Assembly (NCBI GenBank): GCA_021527695.1
Contig: JAKFAO010000012.1
Span: 620,001-684,000, forward strand
Source of the DNA: Naematelia aurantialba
Lineage: Eukaryota; Basidiomycota; Tremellomycetes; Tremellales; Naemateliaceae
Direction: 5' to 3'
DNA length: 64,000 bases
Shown here: positions 1-10,288 of the stretch, piece by piece
Layout of the letters: each line of letters opens with the position of its first letter
Numbering within the stretch: the stretch's first letter is position 1
Program-made: the position numbers and the translations under genes
Notes under the pieces: model-generated
The model's input: the letters and a program-made list of their open reading frames with translations, nothing else
Database searches by the model: none
Told to the model about the DNA's origin: nothing

Positions 1-879
1 ACATGGCGGGGATGGACAGGCTGAGCTGGGCGGCCAAGAACGCCCGTTCTATCTTGTAGTTGATGTGTGTCTGATGCAATGTCAGCGGTTGGGCCACCAA
101 AGCAGAATACAAGTCGTCACGACGGAGACGACAGGCACCGAAGGGACGGACGGGGAGAGGGGACGGGTAGGGGCAGGGACAAGAGAGGGGACGGGGAGAC
201 ACTCACGCGAATTAGCTGGTCGTTGTAGCGGGAGAGATAGCTGTAGATATCTTCTCCGGCGGTAAGGACCAAGCTGAGCAGTGCGACACGGAGTACCTCG
301 CTCGCGTCCATTTTTGATCCGCCCTCAAACGACTGCTGGACAACATCCAGCATCCTGCTCTGGGCCCATAGTCTACCTTCATCAACGTCTGCTCTAGCCC
401 AGAACCCCACAACATGGAACTCACCGTGCAGCCGGCAGCACACCCTTGATCAGCCTCCTGCCCAAGAACCCAGCGACGCGCAGCCTCTGGCCTTCCCAGA
501 AGATCCGCAGGAACGGGATCCACAGCAACTGTACGAGCTGCAGCGCGAGGCGGATGTGCGTGAGGCCCAGTGGCCGGTCCTCGCCTTTGGGGCGGTAAGT
601 CCCGTCCGGCTGGAGCCGTGTGAGCAGCCATGTCTGCGCGAGCGGCGACCGATGCCTGTCTTCTTCAGGCAGCTCGAGGTCGTGTGAGCCTGAGCGCGAG
701 GAGGAGCGGGCGCTGGCATGCAGCTGTGCCTTCTCTTCCAGTGGAGCTCCGGGTTCGAGGCGTCCAGACGAGTTTGCCCATGAAGCCGAGGCCGCGGGTG
801 CTTGTCGCCGGCGGACCGAGCTGCCCTTGAGAGCCGACACGACCACGGCGTCTGTGTCCATCCGCCCTCGTATGTACAA
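1..879 (-). CDS. Unknown protein, cut by the left edge of the window
   Basis: Three minus-strand exons join in frame. The first runs from about 879 to about 434 and ends at a GTGAGT donor. The second resumes after a CTAG acceptor near 388 and ends at base 207 before GTGAGT. The third starts at 52 and runs off the window. The first exon has a Ser/Arg-rich stretch, then a hydrophobic or amphipathic segment containing VQLLWIPFLRIFWEG. The later part (MLDVVQQSFEGG, LSRYNDQLIR) looks helical. I do not recognise the family. The start at 879 is the most upstream ATG of that exon; an additional upstream exon between 900 and 1250 cannot be excluded. The gene is incomplete at its C-terminus. Confidence 0.5.
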
Positions 880-1252
880 TGCCAGGTATCAACCTGGCTG
901 TCGCTGTCGCTGTCACCGTCGTTGTCACCGCTGTCGCTGTCGCCACCCGCAGTTGTCATCGCAGCTGCCACGTGGTCCACGTGGCCGGAGAATTCCTTAG
1001 AGCACCGGTATCCGCAGGTTGTTCGCTGTGAGCTTTTGATTTTTTTTGTACTTGTACTTCTCCAGCAACTGCGCATTTGGGCAGCCAGAGACAGCTGTGA
1101 GCGACCAGGCGAGGGAGCGGGGAGAGGGCGAGGGCGAGACGTCTTGGGGAGAGACGTCGTGGGGGAGATGCACATCGCCCAGAGCCATCTCGGTGGCGCC
1201 GTCGCAGTCTTTGGAGCTGACGCAGTCGACGAGCGCTGCGTTGCCAGCAGGA

Positions 1253-1258
1253 TATAAG
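1253..1258 (+). promoter_or_regulatory. TATA-like element upstream of the Ser/Thr/Pro-rich gene
   Basis: A TATAAG sequence lies about 170 nt before the ATG at 1423, in the gap between two divergent genes. This is a pattern call only; no transcript start is visible. Confidence 0.3.
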
Positions 1259-1422
1259 CTGGGGCTGACCCTCGTCGCGTTACAAGTCTCCCTCTCGTGC
1301 TGGAGTCTACCAACTACTGATTGTCTACGCATCACGCATACGCATCACGCATTGTTGTCCAGAGTTACATCCACATCCACACATTGATTCGTCAGCTATC
1401 GCTCTGACAAACGCCAATCAGG

Positions 1423-2277
1423 ATGCCTCTCGCAGCCTCGCCGGCCCACTCCCACCCCTCGGACGCCTCTTCCCGGCGCCATAGCTTGCACACGCCGCCG
1501 GTGCGACTACCGCCTCCGCCGCACCTGCTTGGCCCGCCGTCGCCACCAGACCTCGACGGCGGCGGCCTCTCGCAGCCGCTGCTGTACCCTGCCGTGCCCG
1601 CCTACCACCCACCGCCTGTCGTGTCCCCGCCTCGGCTGCCAAGCTACTCTGCCTCGGTGCACTGCACGCCATCGACGTCGTCGCTATTCGAATACACCCG
1701 CGCGCCTACCCCGGCGTCGCTGTACCAGCATCAGTATAGCGCGCAGCCCTCGCCGTCCCCACTGGGTGCGGCCCCGCCAACCTACCCCTCAACGACCTAC
1801 CCAAGCACGACCCCCCACCGCACCAATACGACGCGTACTGCCCGAACGCCCTCTACCTCCTCTACCTCGACCACCACCTCGACCACTTCCACTTTCACCT
1901 CGACCGCCGCCTCCGCCACGGCGTCAAACATCCCGACCTCGCCCTCGCTGGGGACATGGGCAACGTCGCCGTCGGGGCAACCGTACTCGGCCGACACGGG
2001 GTACGCGGCCTATGGGCCGTCGGAAGAAGACTACATCACCTACCGCCTCTCCCAGATGTCGCGCTCGCTCGCGCAACGGCGCAAAGACGAGCGCGCGGGC
2101 CGGCGGACACGACAGCTCGAGCCAGAGGTGTGGGTGGACCAGGAAGAAAAGGACAGGAGGGAGCGGGACGCGCTGGAGAAGATGGGCGTGTTGCATGAGG
2201 AGCGGCTGCGCGCGGCCGCCTTCAGGGAGTGGGAGCGCAGGAGGAGGAGTGAGAGGGTGCGCCGGTCGTGGGGCTGA
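1423..2277 (+). CDS. Ser/Thr/Pro-rich low-complexity protein with charged C-terminus
   Basis: A single open frame of 284 codons with no intron. The first two thirds are rich in Pro, Ser and Thr, including a run of Thr/Ser repeats around residues 125-165, and look disordered. The last 80 residues change character: a YITYRLSQMSRSLAQRRK segment is followed by an Arg/Glu-rich stretch that should form a long charged helix. There is no signal peptide or membrane segment. Both termini are clear: the ATG follows the likely promoter and a TGA ends at 2277. I do not recognise a family. The abrupt shift from disordered N-terminus to charged helix suggests a scaffold or nucleic-acid-associated protein, but that is a guess. 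Confidence 0.6.
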   Translation: MPLAASPAHSHPSDASSRRHSLHTPPVRLPPPPHLLGPPSPPDLDGGGLSQPLLYPAVPAYHPPPVVSPPRLPSYSASVHCTPSTSSLFEYTRAPTPASLYQHQYSAQPSPSPLGAAPPTYPSTTYPSTTPHRTNTTRTARTPSTSSTSTTTSTTSTFTSTAASATASNIPTSPSLGTWATSPSGQPYSADTGYAAYGPSEEDYITYRLSQMSRSLAQRRKDERAGRRTRQLEPEVWVDQEEKDRRERDALEKMGVLHEERLRAAAFREWERRRRSERVRRSWG

Positions 2278-2673
2278 GGCAGAACGAGAACAGGGGATGT
2301 GAAGGGAGGTCCACGGATCCGAGCTGGCGAGAAAGGGGGAGCGAGATCGAGGCGAATGACGCACAAGGTACCATCTCGACACTTACATTTGTACTCTTTG
2401 TAACCGCTGTAAACTCGTACGCCTAGTACGCTTTGTTCGCTTTGTACGCTGTACAAGTTGACAATCGCACGTCGTGTATGTAGACTGTATACATCATGTG
2501 CATTGACTCGTATTACCAGCGAATTTCAACCATCAGTCAAAATCCTATCGACGCCGGCGCATCGAGTATTTACCCTTGCCCCAACATCGCATTTACTCTG
2601 CTCACGCATCCAGTGTTACTCTGCCTACAGTACGTATTTACTCTGCTAGCGCGTTTCTCCGTCGTATCGCTCG

Positions 2674-5305
2674 CTATAGCAACACAAACGTCCCGTTCGG
2701 CCGGACCGCTGCGACCCGCCCACTGTCGACCCACCTACATTCGTCAGCTCCCATCCCAGACCGCATCGAGTAGCGCTGTATCGTCTCTTGTGATCGGTTT
2801 AGAGTGAACAGCTAGACGTGATTCCCTTCTGGGGATTTCGCCTATCCGCCTTATGCGAGGGAAGGCAGAATGTCAATTATCGTAATTATCGTTCAGACGT
2901 ACCCCTCGGCGCCGCGCGCTTTGGCGACCTCGCCCACTCCCGGTCCGCGGACCCACAACTCTCCCTTCATCTCCGCCACTTCCACTTCGCTGCCACACAA
3001 CACCACTTCGACATTACTCGCCGGCGGACCGACGTGAGCCGGTCCGTCGTCTTGGGCTCCTCGTTCGGTGCCTCGTTGGAACAGGCGCGCAGGGTGGACG
3101 GGAGGGGACTGGAGGTCGTAGTAGTGCGTTGCTAGGACCGGTCCAGCCGAGCCTGGGCAGACCAGGACCCGAGGAACCGGGAGAGAGAGTAGGAGGTGCG
3201 ATAGTGTCAGTGCGCTTGCAGTCGGGAATTCACCTGCGTTTCTCATCAGTTCCGCCCCCAACCCGGCTGTGTTTGCTGGGCGAGGGGGCAAGGGAGCAAT
3301 GGAGTAAGGTGGGCAGAGGGAGCAAGAGAAAGAAGCAAGAGAGGACGGGGACTGAGAAAGAGAGCAAAGTAGACGCAACATACCGCCGACGCAAAAGATA
3401 CCGCGCAAAGCATCACCCGCCAGACCACCCAAGACGCCGCCCCTGATACCCCGTAGAGCCAACTTATCAGCCCACGTATCCCGGCCAACTTGACCCCCTC
3501 GGATCCAAGGCAGCTTGTGTCGCGCGACAAACGACGCCAGAGGGTGTCGAGCAAAGGCCGCGTGCAGGTCCTCAAGGAGTACCGCATGGTGATCTTTCGT
3601 GCTGCTATCGTCAGTGGGAGAGCGGGATAGTGGATGGCGGGGGTGTAGTGGACGGCGTGGGCGGAATGACATGTGTAGTGGCCGGCATGGCAAGCGGCAG
3701 CAAGCGACAACCCACAGGAATAACAGAGTCGGCGGTGGGCTGTCCCCCTGCACTAGAGCCTCGAGCTCTGCTCGTGTTTCGGTTTTTTCAGCTCCATTCG
3801 ACGATGGCCAGTCCGGCACGGCCCGTCCGAGCATTCTGAACCCTGCGCCTGGTCATATCAGCATCTTCGTGACATCATCTTCGTTGAAACGCGTCGTCAA
3901 ACGCAAAGAAGGAGGGAGAAGTGACAAGCCAGGACGCACCAGACCAGATCGTCGCAAGGGCGAGAGTCATGCCGAACGGCGTGTCCAGCCGCACTGCACT
4001 TGCCACGACGTCCTTGAGGGCTCGCGATGGTCGTTTGTCCGCGGGAAAGAGCGAGAGGGTTCCGGCAAGTCCCGCAGTCATGTTCTGATCCGTCAGCGTG
4101 GGCATAATCCAAGTCGGGCAACGGGCACGTCGGACATGTAGTGCACATTGGGCACCTTGTGAAAGCATTGGACACGTTGTGAAAGGTGTACGAACGAGAT
4201 GCGTAAACTTGGTCACTTGGACGTCGCCGCTCTCCGACTGGTGGTAGAAGTACGAGTGGGGATCGTTAAAGTGGGCGTCTGAGGTGTCGGCGTCAACTAC
4301 GTCCTGTTTCATCCAGACCTGAAGCTCACCAGGAATAGCCACCTCCCCTTCCGCTTCGACTTCCCAGATCTCCTCCCACCACGAGACGAGCATGCCCCTC
4401 GTTTTAGCCTGGTTGACCACCTCGCCAAGCTCCCGCTCCGGATCGCCGACGACCAGCACTCCGACCTGCTCCTCCTTTTCATCCACGAGCTGCTCTAGCA
4501 CCTCGCCAACCAGGCTGGCATGAACGACAAGGAGCCCCGGCCGAGGGTGCGCGGTCTTCTCTTCCAGCGCGGGGGCGAGGAGCGCCGGATGCGGGAGCGG
4601 GATGATAGGCGTGCTCGGCGGGGCGGCGAGGGCGAGGAGGAGCAGTGGGAGTTGGGTGGACGGTGATGGGGGTAGAAGGGTGAGGATGGGCGTCGGTGCC
4701 GCCGGGAGGAGGGAGAGTGAGGGGAAGAGGTTGTACAGTGCCCGAGGGAGGAGACGAAGGATCTCGCCCAGAGCCTCGTCGGAGAGCTAAGGTCGTTAGT
4801 CGCGCCTTCCGTTTCCTGCCTTGGGGAAACATGCAAGTGCGAGTGACGTACGTTGGTATCGAGGATACAACGCGGTTGGGCGCCTTCAGCACCCTTGGGC
4901 TCGGGCAGCATGTCACGCACGACCTTGACCCCGTTGGCAGGGCGGACTGTCAGCTACGGGGGTCAGCGCACCGGCATCGATGTCATCACCACCGGATCAT
5001 CGGCATGAAGTGAAGCAGTGACGTGGAGTGAAGCAGCGTCGTGAAGTGACAAGCAGCTTCATACCGTACAAGCAGGTTGCCAGAAGAGCTGTGGGGAGGG
5101 AGGAACGTACAGGGGTACCCTGTCCAGTCGCCCATGATCTGTAAACCCCGGTCTCGCCTTTCTTCCGCACAGAAGACACTTCTGCCTGTTTGCCCAACAA
5201 CAACGGATGCACAAGCGGCGTCGGGCTGGAGAAACGGAGGTACAGCGCCAGTACCGCCAAGATGGAGAGCAGGACGAGGGTGAGGTTGTCGATTTCAAAG
5301 CCCAT
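2674..5305 (-). CDS. AMP-binding (acyl-CoA ligase-like) membrane protein with degenerate ATP-binding loop
   Basis: This belongs to the adenylate-forming superfamily, in a fungal subgroup related to long-chain acyl-CoA synthetases. The N-terminus (ATG at 5305) has a membrane segment, LVLLSILAVLALYLRF, then PLVHPLLLGKQAEVS. Clear exons: 5305-5111, 4953-4852, 4786 to about 4195, then one starting at 4084 (NMTAGLAGTLSLFPADKRPS). A later exon holds LLEDLHAAFARHPLASF. The C-terminal part has HVGPPASNVEVVL and KGELWVRGPGV, typical of the family. The last exon is 2734-2674, joined from a GTACGT donor at 2902, and encodes GWVDSGRVAAVRPNGTFVLL. Exons between about 4000 and 3600 are not resolved. The usual TSGTTGxPK loop is replaced by YHQSESGDVQVTKFTH, so ATP binding may be altered. 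It is likely a membrane-bound lipid-metabolism enzyme. Confidence 0.8.
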
Positions 5306-5351
5306 CGTGGTTCGTCTCGGTCGAGGGGGAGGCAACGAGAGCTGGCTGCGG

Positions 5352-5420
5352 CGTTGGTGTTGGTGTTGGTGTTGGTGTTGGCTTTGGCTTTGGTGTTGGT
5401 GTTGGTGTTGGTGTTGGCGT
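5352..5420. repeat. GTTGGT-type microsatellite upstream of the acyl-CoA-ligase-like gene
   Basis: About twelve copies of a GTTGGT/GCTTTG hexamer lie 50-115 nt upstream of the ATG at 5305. Frames read through it give only Thr-Pro or Val-Leu repeats, so it is not treated as coding. It sits where the 5' leader or promoter of the minus-strand gene should be. Confidence 0.7.
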
Positions 5421-5990
5421 AGGCAAATGAGCTTTCAGGCAAGGTAGTGGACTGCTTCCTGTATGAACTTCTGTGCGACTCGCTTGTTGAAATCCCTTGT
5501 TGAATGTCAGATGGCTGCCAAGACAATGTGCAGAGTCAAGAGTGATAGGTTTCGCCGTTTCAGCTTCAGTTTCGGATTCGTTCGGGCAGCACTGCGCTGC
5601 ATCTCCATCGTATCTCTCTGCTCTCTGCAGCACAACCCAGCTAGGCAGCAGCATCGGCAGCACCCCAGCACCGCCGATATGGCCGAAGCACCACAACTCC
5701 ATGGAGGGGACAATGCATACTCTGCACAACCTGGCGAGGCATATCCTGGCGGTGGGTGAACGATGCTCTGTGCCAGAATCTGTGCTTCGAGCTGCGGGCT
5801 CCGAGCTTCGAGCTTGGAGTTCAATACGAGTGACAGCGCTGAAGACTCGTAGCCAAGCAGCGAAGTCGGCCTGGCCAGGGACCCCAGGAGGAGACGTACG
5901 AAAAGGTGTTGGACCCGTCGTGAGTGCCCAGCACCATTCGGCTTCTTGAGCGAAGATGTAGAAGATGTGGAAGATGTGCGGCCGAGGCTG

Positions 5991-7292
5991 ATGTGGGACA
6001 GGACCGGGCGGTGGGTCTCGCTCAAGCCTGCCAACAGGGCGTTTCTGGCCTCTCGTGCCAGGCGTACCGCAGCGGACGCTTCCAAAGCGCAAGGCCCACC
6101 GTCAACGTCAACATCAACGTCAACGGCAACATCAATGTCAACGTCCACGTCAACGTCACATCACGGCGGCATCAACATCGGCGTCACTATCATGGCGCCA
6201 ACTCCTCCTGATCGTCCTCTTCCTCCCGATGCTGTCCCAGTTCCTTACACGCAGCTACACGTTCACCCTCTCCTCGCGCCTCGCGCCGCCGCTCCGGGCA
6301 TGGTGGGCGCGTACCCCGCTCAACGTGTTCAGGCCGAACCTGAAGCAGTTCACGTTGCCCGAGCTGGCGCGGTTCGACGGCTCCGATCCGTGGCTGCCCA
6401 TCTACCTCGCGATCGACGGCGACGTCTATGACGTGACGCGGAATCGCCGGATCTACGGCAAGGGCGGGAGCTATAACCTGATGTGAGTGGAGTGGGAGCC
6501 CTGCAAGCCAGCGTTGCAAGGGAGAGAATTCAAGCCAGCGTTGCACGGGAGAGAATTTAAGCTTGCGCTGAGAGGGACGAGGATTCAAGGATTGCGCTGA
6601 GTAGGACGGTATTCCTTGCGCTGGGAGGGACGGCATTCCTTGCGCTGGGAGGGACGGCCATTTCCTGTCCTGGAGAATTGCGGATTGCCCTCGCGCTGAA
6701 AGAACACGAAAGCTGAGACGAGCAGGGCCGGCGTGGACGCCAGCAGGAGCTTTGTCACGGGCTGCTTTGCCACGCACCGCACCCACGACCTGCGCGGTCT
6801 CTCGCCCGCGGACCTCAAGGTGGGTCTACATCGCTTGTCACTTTGACTACATCGCTTGTCACCATTTGACTACATCGCTTGTCACTTTGACTGCCCGTTA
6901 TGACCGCCTCGTAACTGCACCGTTGGAGTATCCCAGCGCTCCATCTCCTGGATCCAAGTCCTCGTACCCCCCCTCTCCCCTCCCCCCGCTGGCTCGCAGG
7001 TATGCTGACCACTCGTACACTCGTGCAGTCATTGGACCACTGGAAATCCTTTTTTGCCCAACACGAGAAATACACCCTCGTCGGCCGCGTCGTCCTTCCC
7101 CCTATCGATCCTCACTCGCCCATCCCGCCTCCTTGCGTCGACAGCGAGGCGCAAGCAGATGGCGCTGCCGGTACCAGTACCGGTACGGGTACAGGTACGG
7201 GTACAGGCGCGGGTACAGGCACAGGACACCGAGGTGCGAAGCCTGCGCCCGTAGAGGCGAATGCTTCGTCCAGTCCCCATGGAGAACTGTGA
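5991..7292 (+). CDS. Membrane-anchored cytochrome b5-like heme/steroid-binding (MAPR) protein
   Basis: The protein belongs to the membrane-associated progesterone receptor/neuferricin family, which binds heme through a b5-like fold. A membrane segment (RQLLLIVLFLPMLSQFL) near 6200-6250 is followed by the domain: FTLPELARFDGSDP, then YLAIDGDVYDVTRN and GGSYNLM. An intron from 6483 joins to MAGVDASRSFVTGCF and THDLRGLSPADLK. A second intron joins to SLDHWKSFFAQHEKYTLVGRV. The tail is a Gly-Thr repeat encoded by a GGTACC-like microsatellite, and the stop is at 7292. The N-terminus is unsettled: an upstream frame from 5991 reads MWDRTGRWVSLKPANRAFL, plausible for the family, but is one frame away from the membrane segment across a Ser/Thr hexamer repeat. 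No good intron explains this. The domain call is firm; the start is not. Confidence 0.75.
6099..6160 (+). repeat. GTCAAC/ATCAAC hexamer repeat at the MAPR gene start
   Basis: About ten imperfect copies of a GTCAAC or ATCAAC hexamer. In one frame they read Ser-Thr repeats, in another Asn-Val. They lie exactly where the frame of the MAPR N-terminus has to change. Confidence 0.7.
6563..6660 (+). repeat. Tandem repeat inside the first intron of the MAPR gene
   Basis: Imperfect units of about 20-25 nt, each containing TTGCGCTGnGnnGGACGG. The last two units are nearly identical (ATTCCTTGCGCTGGGAGGGA plus CGGC). The array lies wholly within the intron following GGSYNLM. Confidence 0.75.
6836..6892 (+). 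repeat. Tandem repeat inside the second intron of the MAPR gene
   Basis: Three copies of a 19-21 nt unit beginning CTACATCGCTTGTCAC. It is a different sequence from the repeat in the preceding intron. Confidence 0.8.
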
Positions 7293-7503
7293 CCTCCAGA
7301 CACCATGGTGGCGTCTTCAGACACATGGGTCTACAGAGCACAAGGTATTGCCCACCACCCAGGTGTCCCCACAGCGCTTCTCAGCCGTCTCAACACAAGC
7401 TCCAATTGCAAAGCGCATCAGCCCTCGAAGTCCGAAGCATCAATGACCATGTACACCGTAGCCCGTGGACCGCTATATGCAATGCATTTGTATCCCTCAT
7501 AAA

Positions 7504-9738
7504 TCACAGCTCCTCCTTCACCGGGACCTCAGTTCCCGTCGAGGTGGACTCCGAAGCCGAACCCTGCCCGCCCTCAAGCGGCCAACACAACGCTGGCGAC
7601 GTCGCTTTCAAGTGATACTCGCACTTCTCTGGCTCGGAAATCGAGAGAATCTCATTTGTCGTGCCGCACTGCAAGTCGATCTGGGCATCTTGTCAGCCTA
7701 TAAAATACCAGCATCATTGAGAAACAAGAGATGGAAAGCCTCACCGTGGCGGAACGCATTGGACCGTTCCAGCATTTTGCGCTGTACATGTCAATGCCTA
7801 CCCACTGACGCTCGTCAGTACATAGCATCACTCACCCGTTGAGGTACTTCTGGCGCGTGTAATACTCGTAGCTGCCTGGAGACGCAGACATGTTCCACTC
7901 GGCAAACGTCCTGAACCCGTGAGCTTTCCATTGACAAAATTTTGGAGCTCACCCTAGATGTGTAGTAGGTCCATTGGGTGACTTTTGGTTCACCCGTCCG
8001 AAAAAGCACAACTCGTACACGTACCTAGAATCACGAGTCAGTCTTGCTCCCTCCTCTGGTAGCTTTGGTGGAGTAGCGACTCACCCGCCCGCTCCCTTTT
8101 CGATACAAGTCCCGTCGAGCTTCTTCCACTCTGCATCAGGCCCATACTGTTCCTTCATCTTGCCCAGTGTTTCACTCGTCGACGAAAGCTCTCGATTGAG
8201 CTGCGCCAAGGCATTTGTCAGGTCATTGTGACGCTGACGGGCCGCAGCGACATCTGCATAGGGTCAGAGATCTCCGACGGTACATCATGAGCGAGAAAAC
8301 GCACGAGGGGCTTCGGATCCACCCTTCACGGGTGCGGTTGTTTTGCCAATCAGACCCGTCTTGATCATCCAGTCAATCGCAGTGTCCCGAACCGCCGACC
8401 AGTACTCGTATAGAGAGTCGGGTATATACTCATCAATCTTCCACACTTCTTCCATCAGCGCCCAGGTAATGAGAGCCAACATATGGAGCCAAGGCAAGAG
8501 CACTCACGCAGACCTTCACTGACTTCATCCGCTCCGTCATCGCCCATGTCAGCCAACAAGAGACCCTCCAAGTCCCTCTTCTCAAGCTCATCCAGCTCCT
8601 TGTCCTCAATCTCCTCCTCAGTCCCCTCGTCAGCAGGGTGCGGCTCCCCTTCTGGCACTTTCATGAACTCTTCGTATCCGACCACTGCAGCTTTGACAGC
8701 CATGTCTTGGTAATTCGGGTTGTACCCCTTGGACAGATCCTCCAGTATAGAGTGCAGAGTGTCGAGCTCCTTCTCGAGTCGTGATGTGCGGGAACGTAAT
8801 CGTGTGAGGGCGAGGCGGTGTGTAAGCAGGGTGGTATACAGCGCTGGAGCAGTAATCAGTCCGTAATCGGCTCAAGCGCAATCAACACAAAGGGAACAAA
8901 CGGGATTGCTTGCGCCTTTCCAGGAGTTCAGCAGATTGCGATTCGACACGATCAAGCGCGGCTACACTTGGTCAGCGGGTAGAATCGCGTCTGAACACCG
9001 ACTCACCTCGTGCCTCTTGAACTTCTTTCTCCTTCACCAAGACCTCTTTGCGTTTCTGTTCTACTTCCTTCTGCAGCCTTGCCCGCTCCCCGGTCGCCCA
9101 CTTGACGTATGTTCCTCGAATCTTGGACCCCTATGATCTCTTAGTCTCGTTCACAAATAATGCGCATACACAATTACTCACAGTCTTGCGAGTCTTCATC
9201 TCTGCTTCAAACTTCTCACGATGCGCTCTGCCAATCTCGGCGCATTTGTCCGGGCAGGCTCCTGTCGCCCATTCGTCGGACCCGTCACAGCACTCGGGAT
9301 CTACCCATAAGTGCCACTCCGACGGATCAGGCAACGTGTGACAGATGCAGGGAGCTTACCGCACAGGCCATCGTTGACACGACTGGACAATAGCTTGCCC
9401 GGGATATGCCCCTCGTTGGCGCAGTAGAATGCCCCATTCCCGCACGCCGCCGTCCCAGGCTCGTCAGACCCGTCAGGGCAGTCGCAGTAATCGTCGTTGA
9501 TGGCCGAGTAGTTGATAGTGCGGGATCCGTCAAGGCATTGGAAGGTATTGGAGGGGTTTGGCTCGTATTGCGCGTGCCCTGCAGCGGTGAGCTAAAGGGA
9601 TGGTCCATTGTGCTGGAGTGGGAACGAACAAGCTGGGTCCAGACCGCGGATCTGCGCCGGAGTGATCGGCTTGGCTGCGTCTGCTCGTACAGTGAGAGGC
9701 AGGAGAGCTGATGCGACTATCGCTGTGATGGCAAGCAT
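7504..9738 (-). CDS. GTB1: Glucosidase II beta subunit (ER glycoprotein quality control)
   Basis: This is the regulatory subunit that holds glucosidase II in the ER and helps it trim glucose from N-glycans. The ATG at 9738 opens a signal peptide (MLAITAIVASALLPLTVRA). Next come two Cys-rich LDL-receptor-like modules with the family's signatures, CDCPDGSDEPGTAAC and CCDGSDEWATGACPDKC. A Glu/Lys-rich helical region follows (FEAEMKTRKT), with acidic stretches around 8700-8560. The C-terminal mannose-6-phosphate-receptor-homology domain includes YVYELCFFGRV, FAEWN near the end and LQCGTTNEILSISEPEKCEY. The last residues are VKEEL, and KEEL resembles a KDEL retrieval signal. The gene has several introns. 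Identity is confident; individual splice sites were not all checked. Confidence 0.92.
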
Positions 9739-10288
9739 GATGCTGCTGGCTGAGCCTTGCTTTTGTACACTGAGAAGTCTACAGAGTAGAGAGGTTTAGC
9801 TGAATGAATGAATAGATGAGCTGTAGATCCCCCTCCACCGGCGCGCTGTCGCAAGCCTATTTCATAGATTCTCACCTTCCAGGTTTGCACGCCTATTCAC
9901 ATAAGATAGGCACGCTGTTCGGCTACTGTCCGACAAGCGGCGCAAGATTTCGCAAGGCTCACTGCGCTGATCTCCAAGTACTGACGCGGCGGCAAGTATG
10001 CATGCATATCTGGCTGCTTCGTGGGAGAGACCGCTCGTGATCGCCTCACCTGCATGTACATCTATGAGCCTACACTATGCACGAATGCGTGAATGAACAG
10101 TACGTGGTGGCCGAGTCGGCGGCAAAGTTGTCCCGGCAAAAGTCGAGACGCGTAAATCGGACCATTTGATTCGACGAGCCTTGTTTTGCTCGACCATCTC
10201 TACATCGACCGGCTTGACACGGCCAGCGAGTCGTCTCGACTCTTTGTACACTTAGCATACCCTGTCTTGGTCCGCCTCCTGACTAGCG

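Noticed and set aside
5190..6148. Frames reading Cys-Trp or Thr-Pro repeats over the GTTGGT tract, and a minus-strand frame extending to 6148
   Set aside because: Repeat-driven frames that overlap the acyl-CoA-ligase-like start and the MAPR gene; no family similarity.
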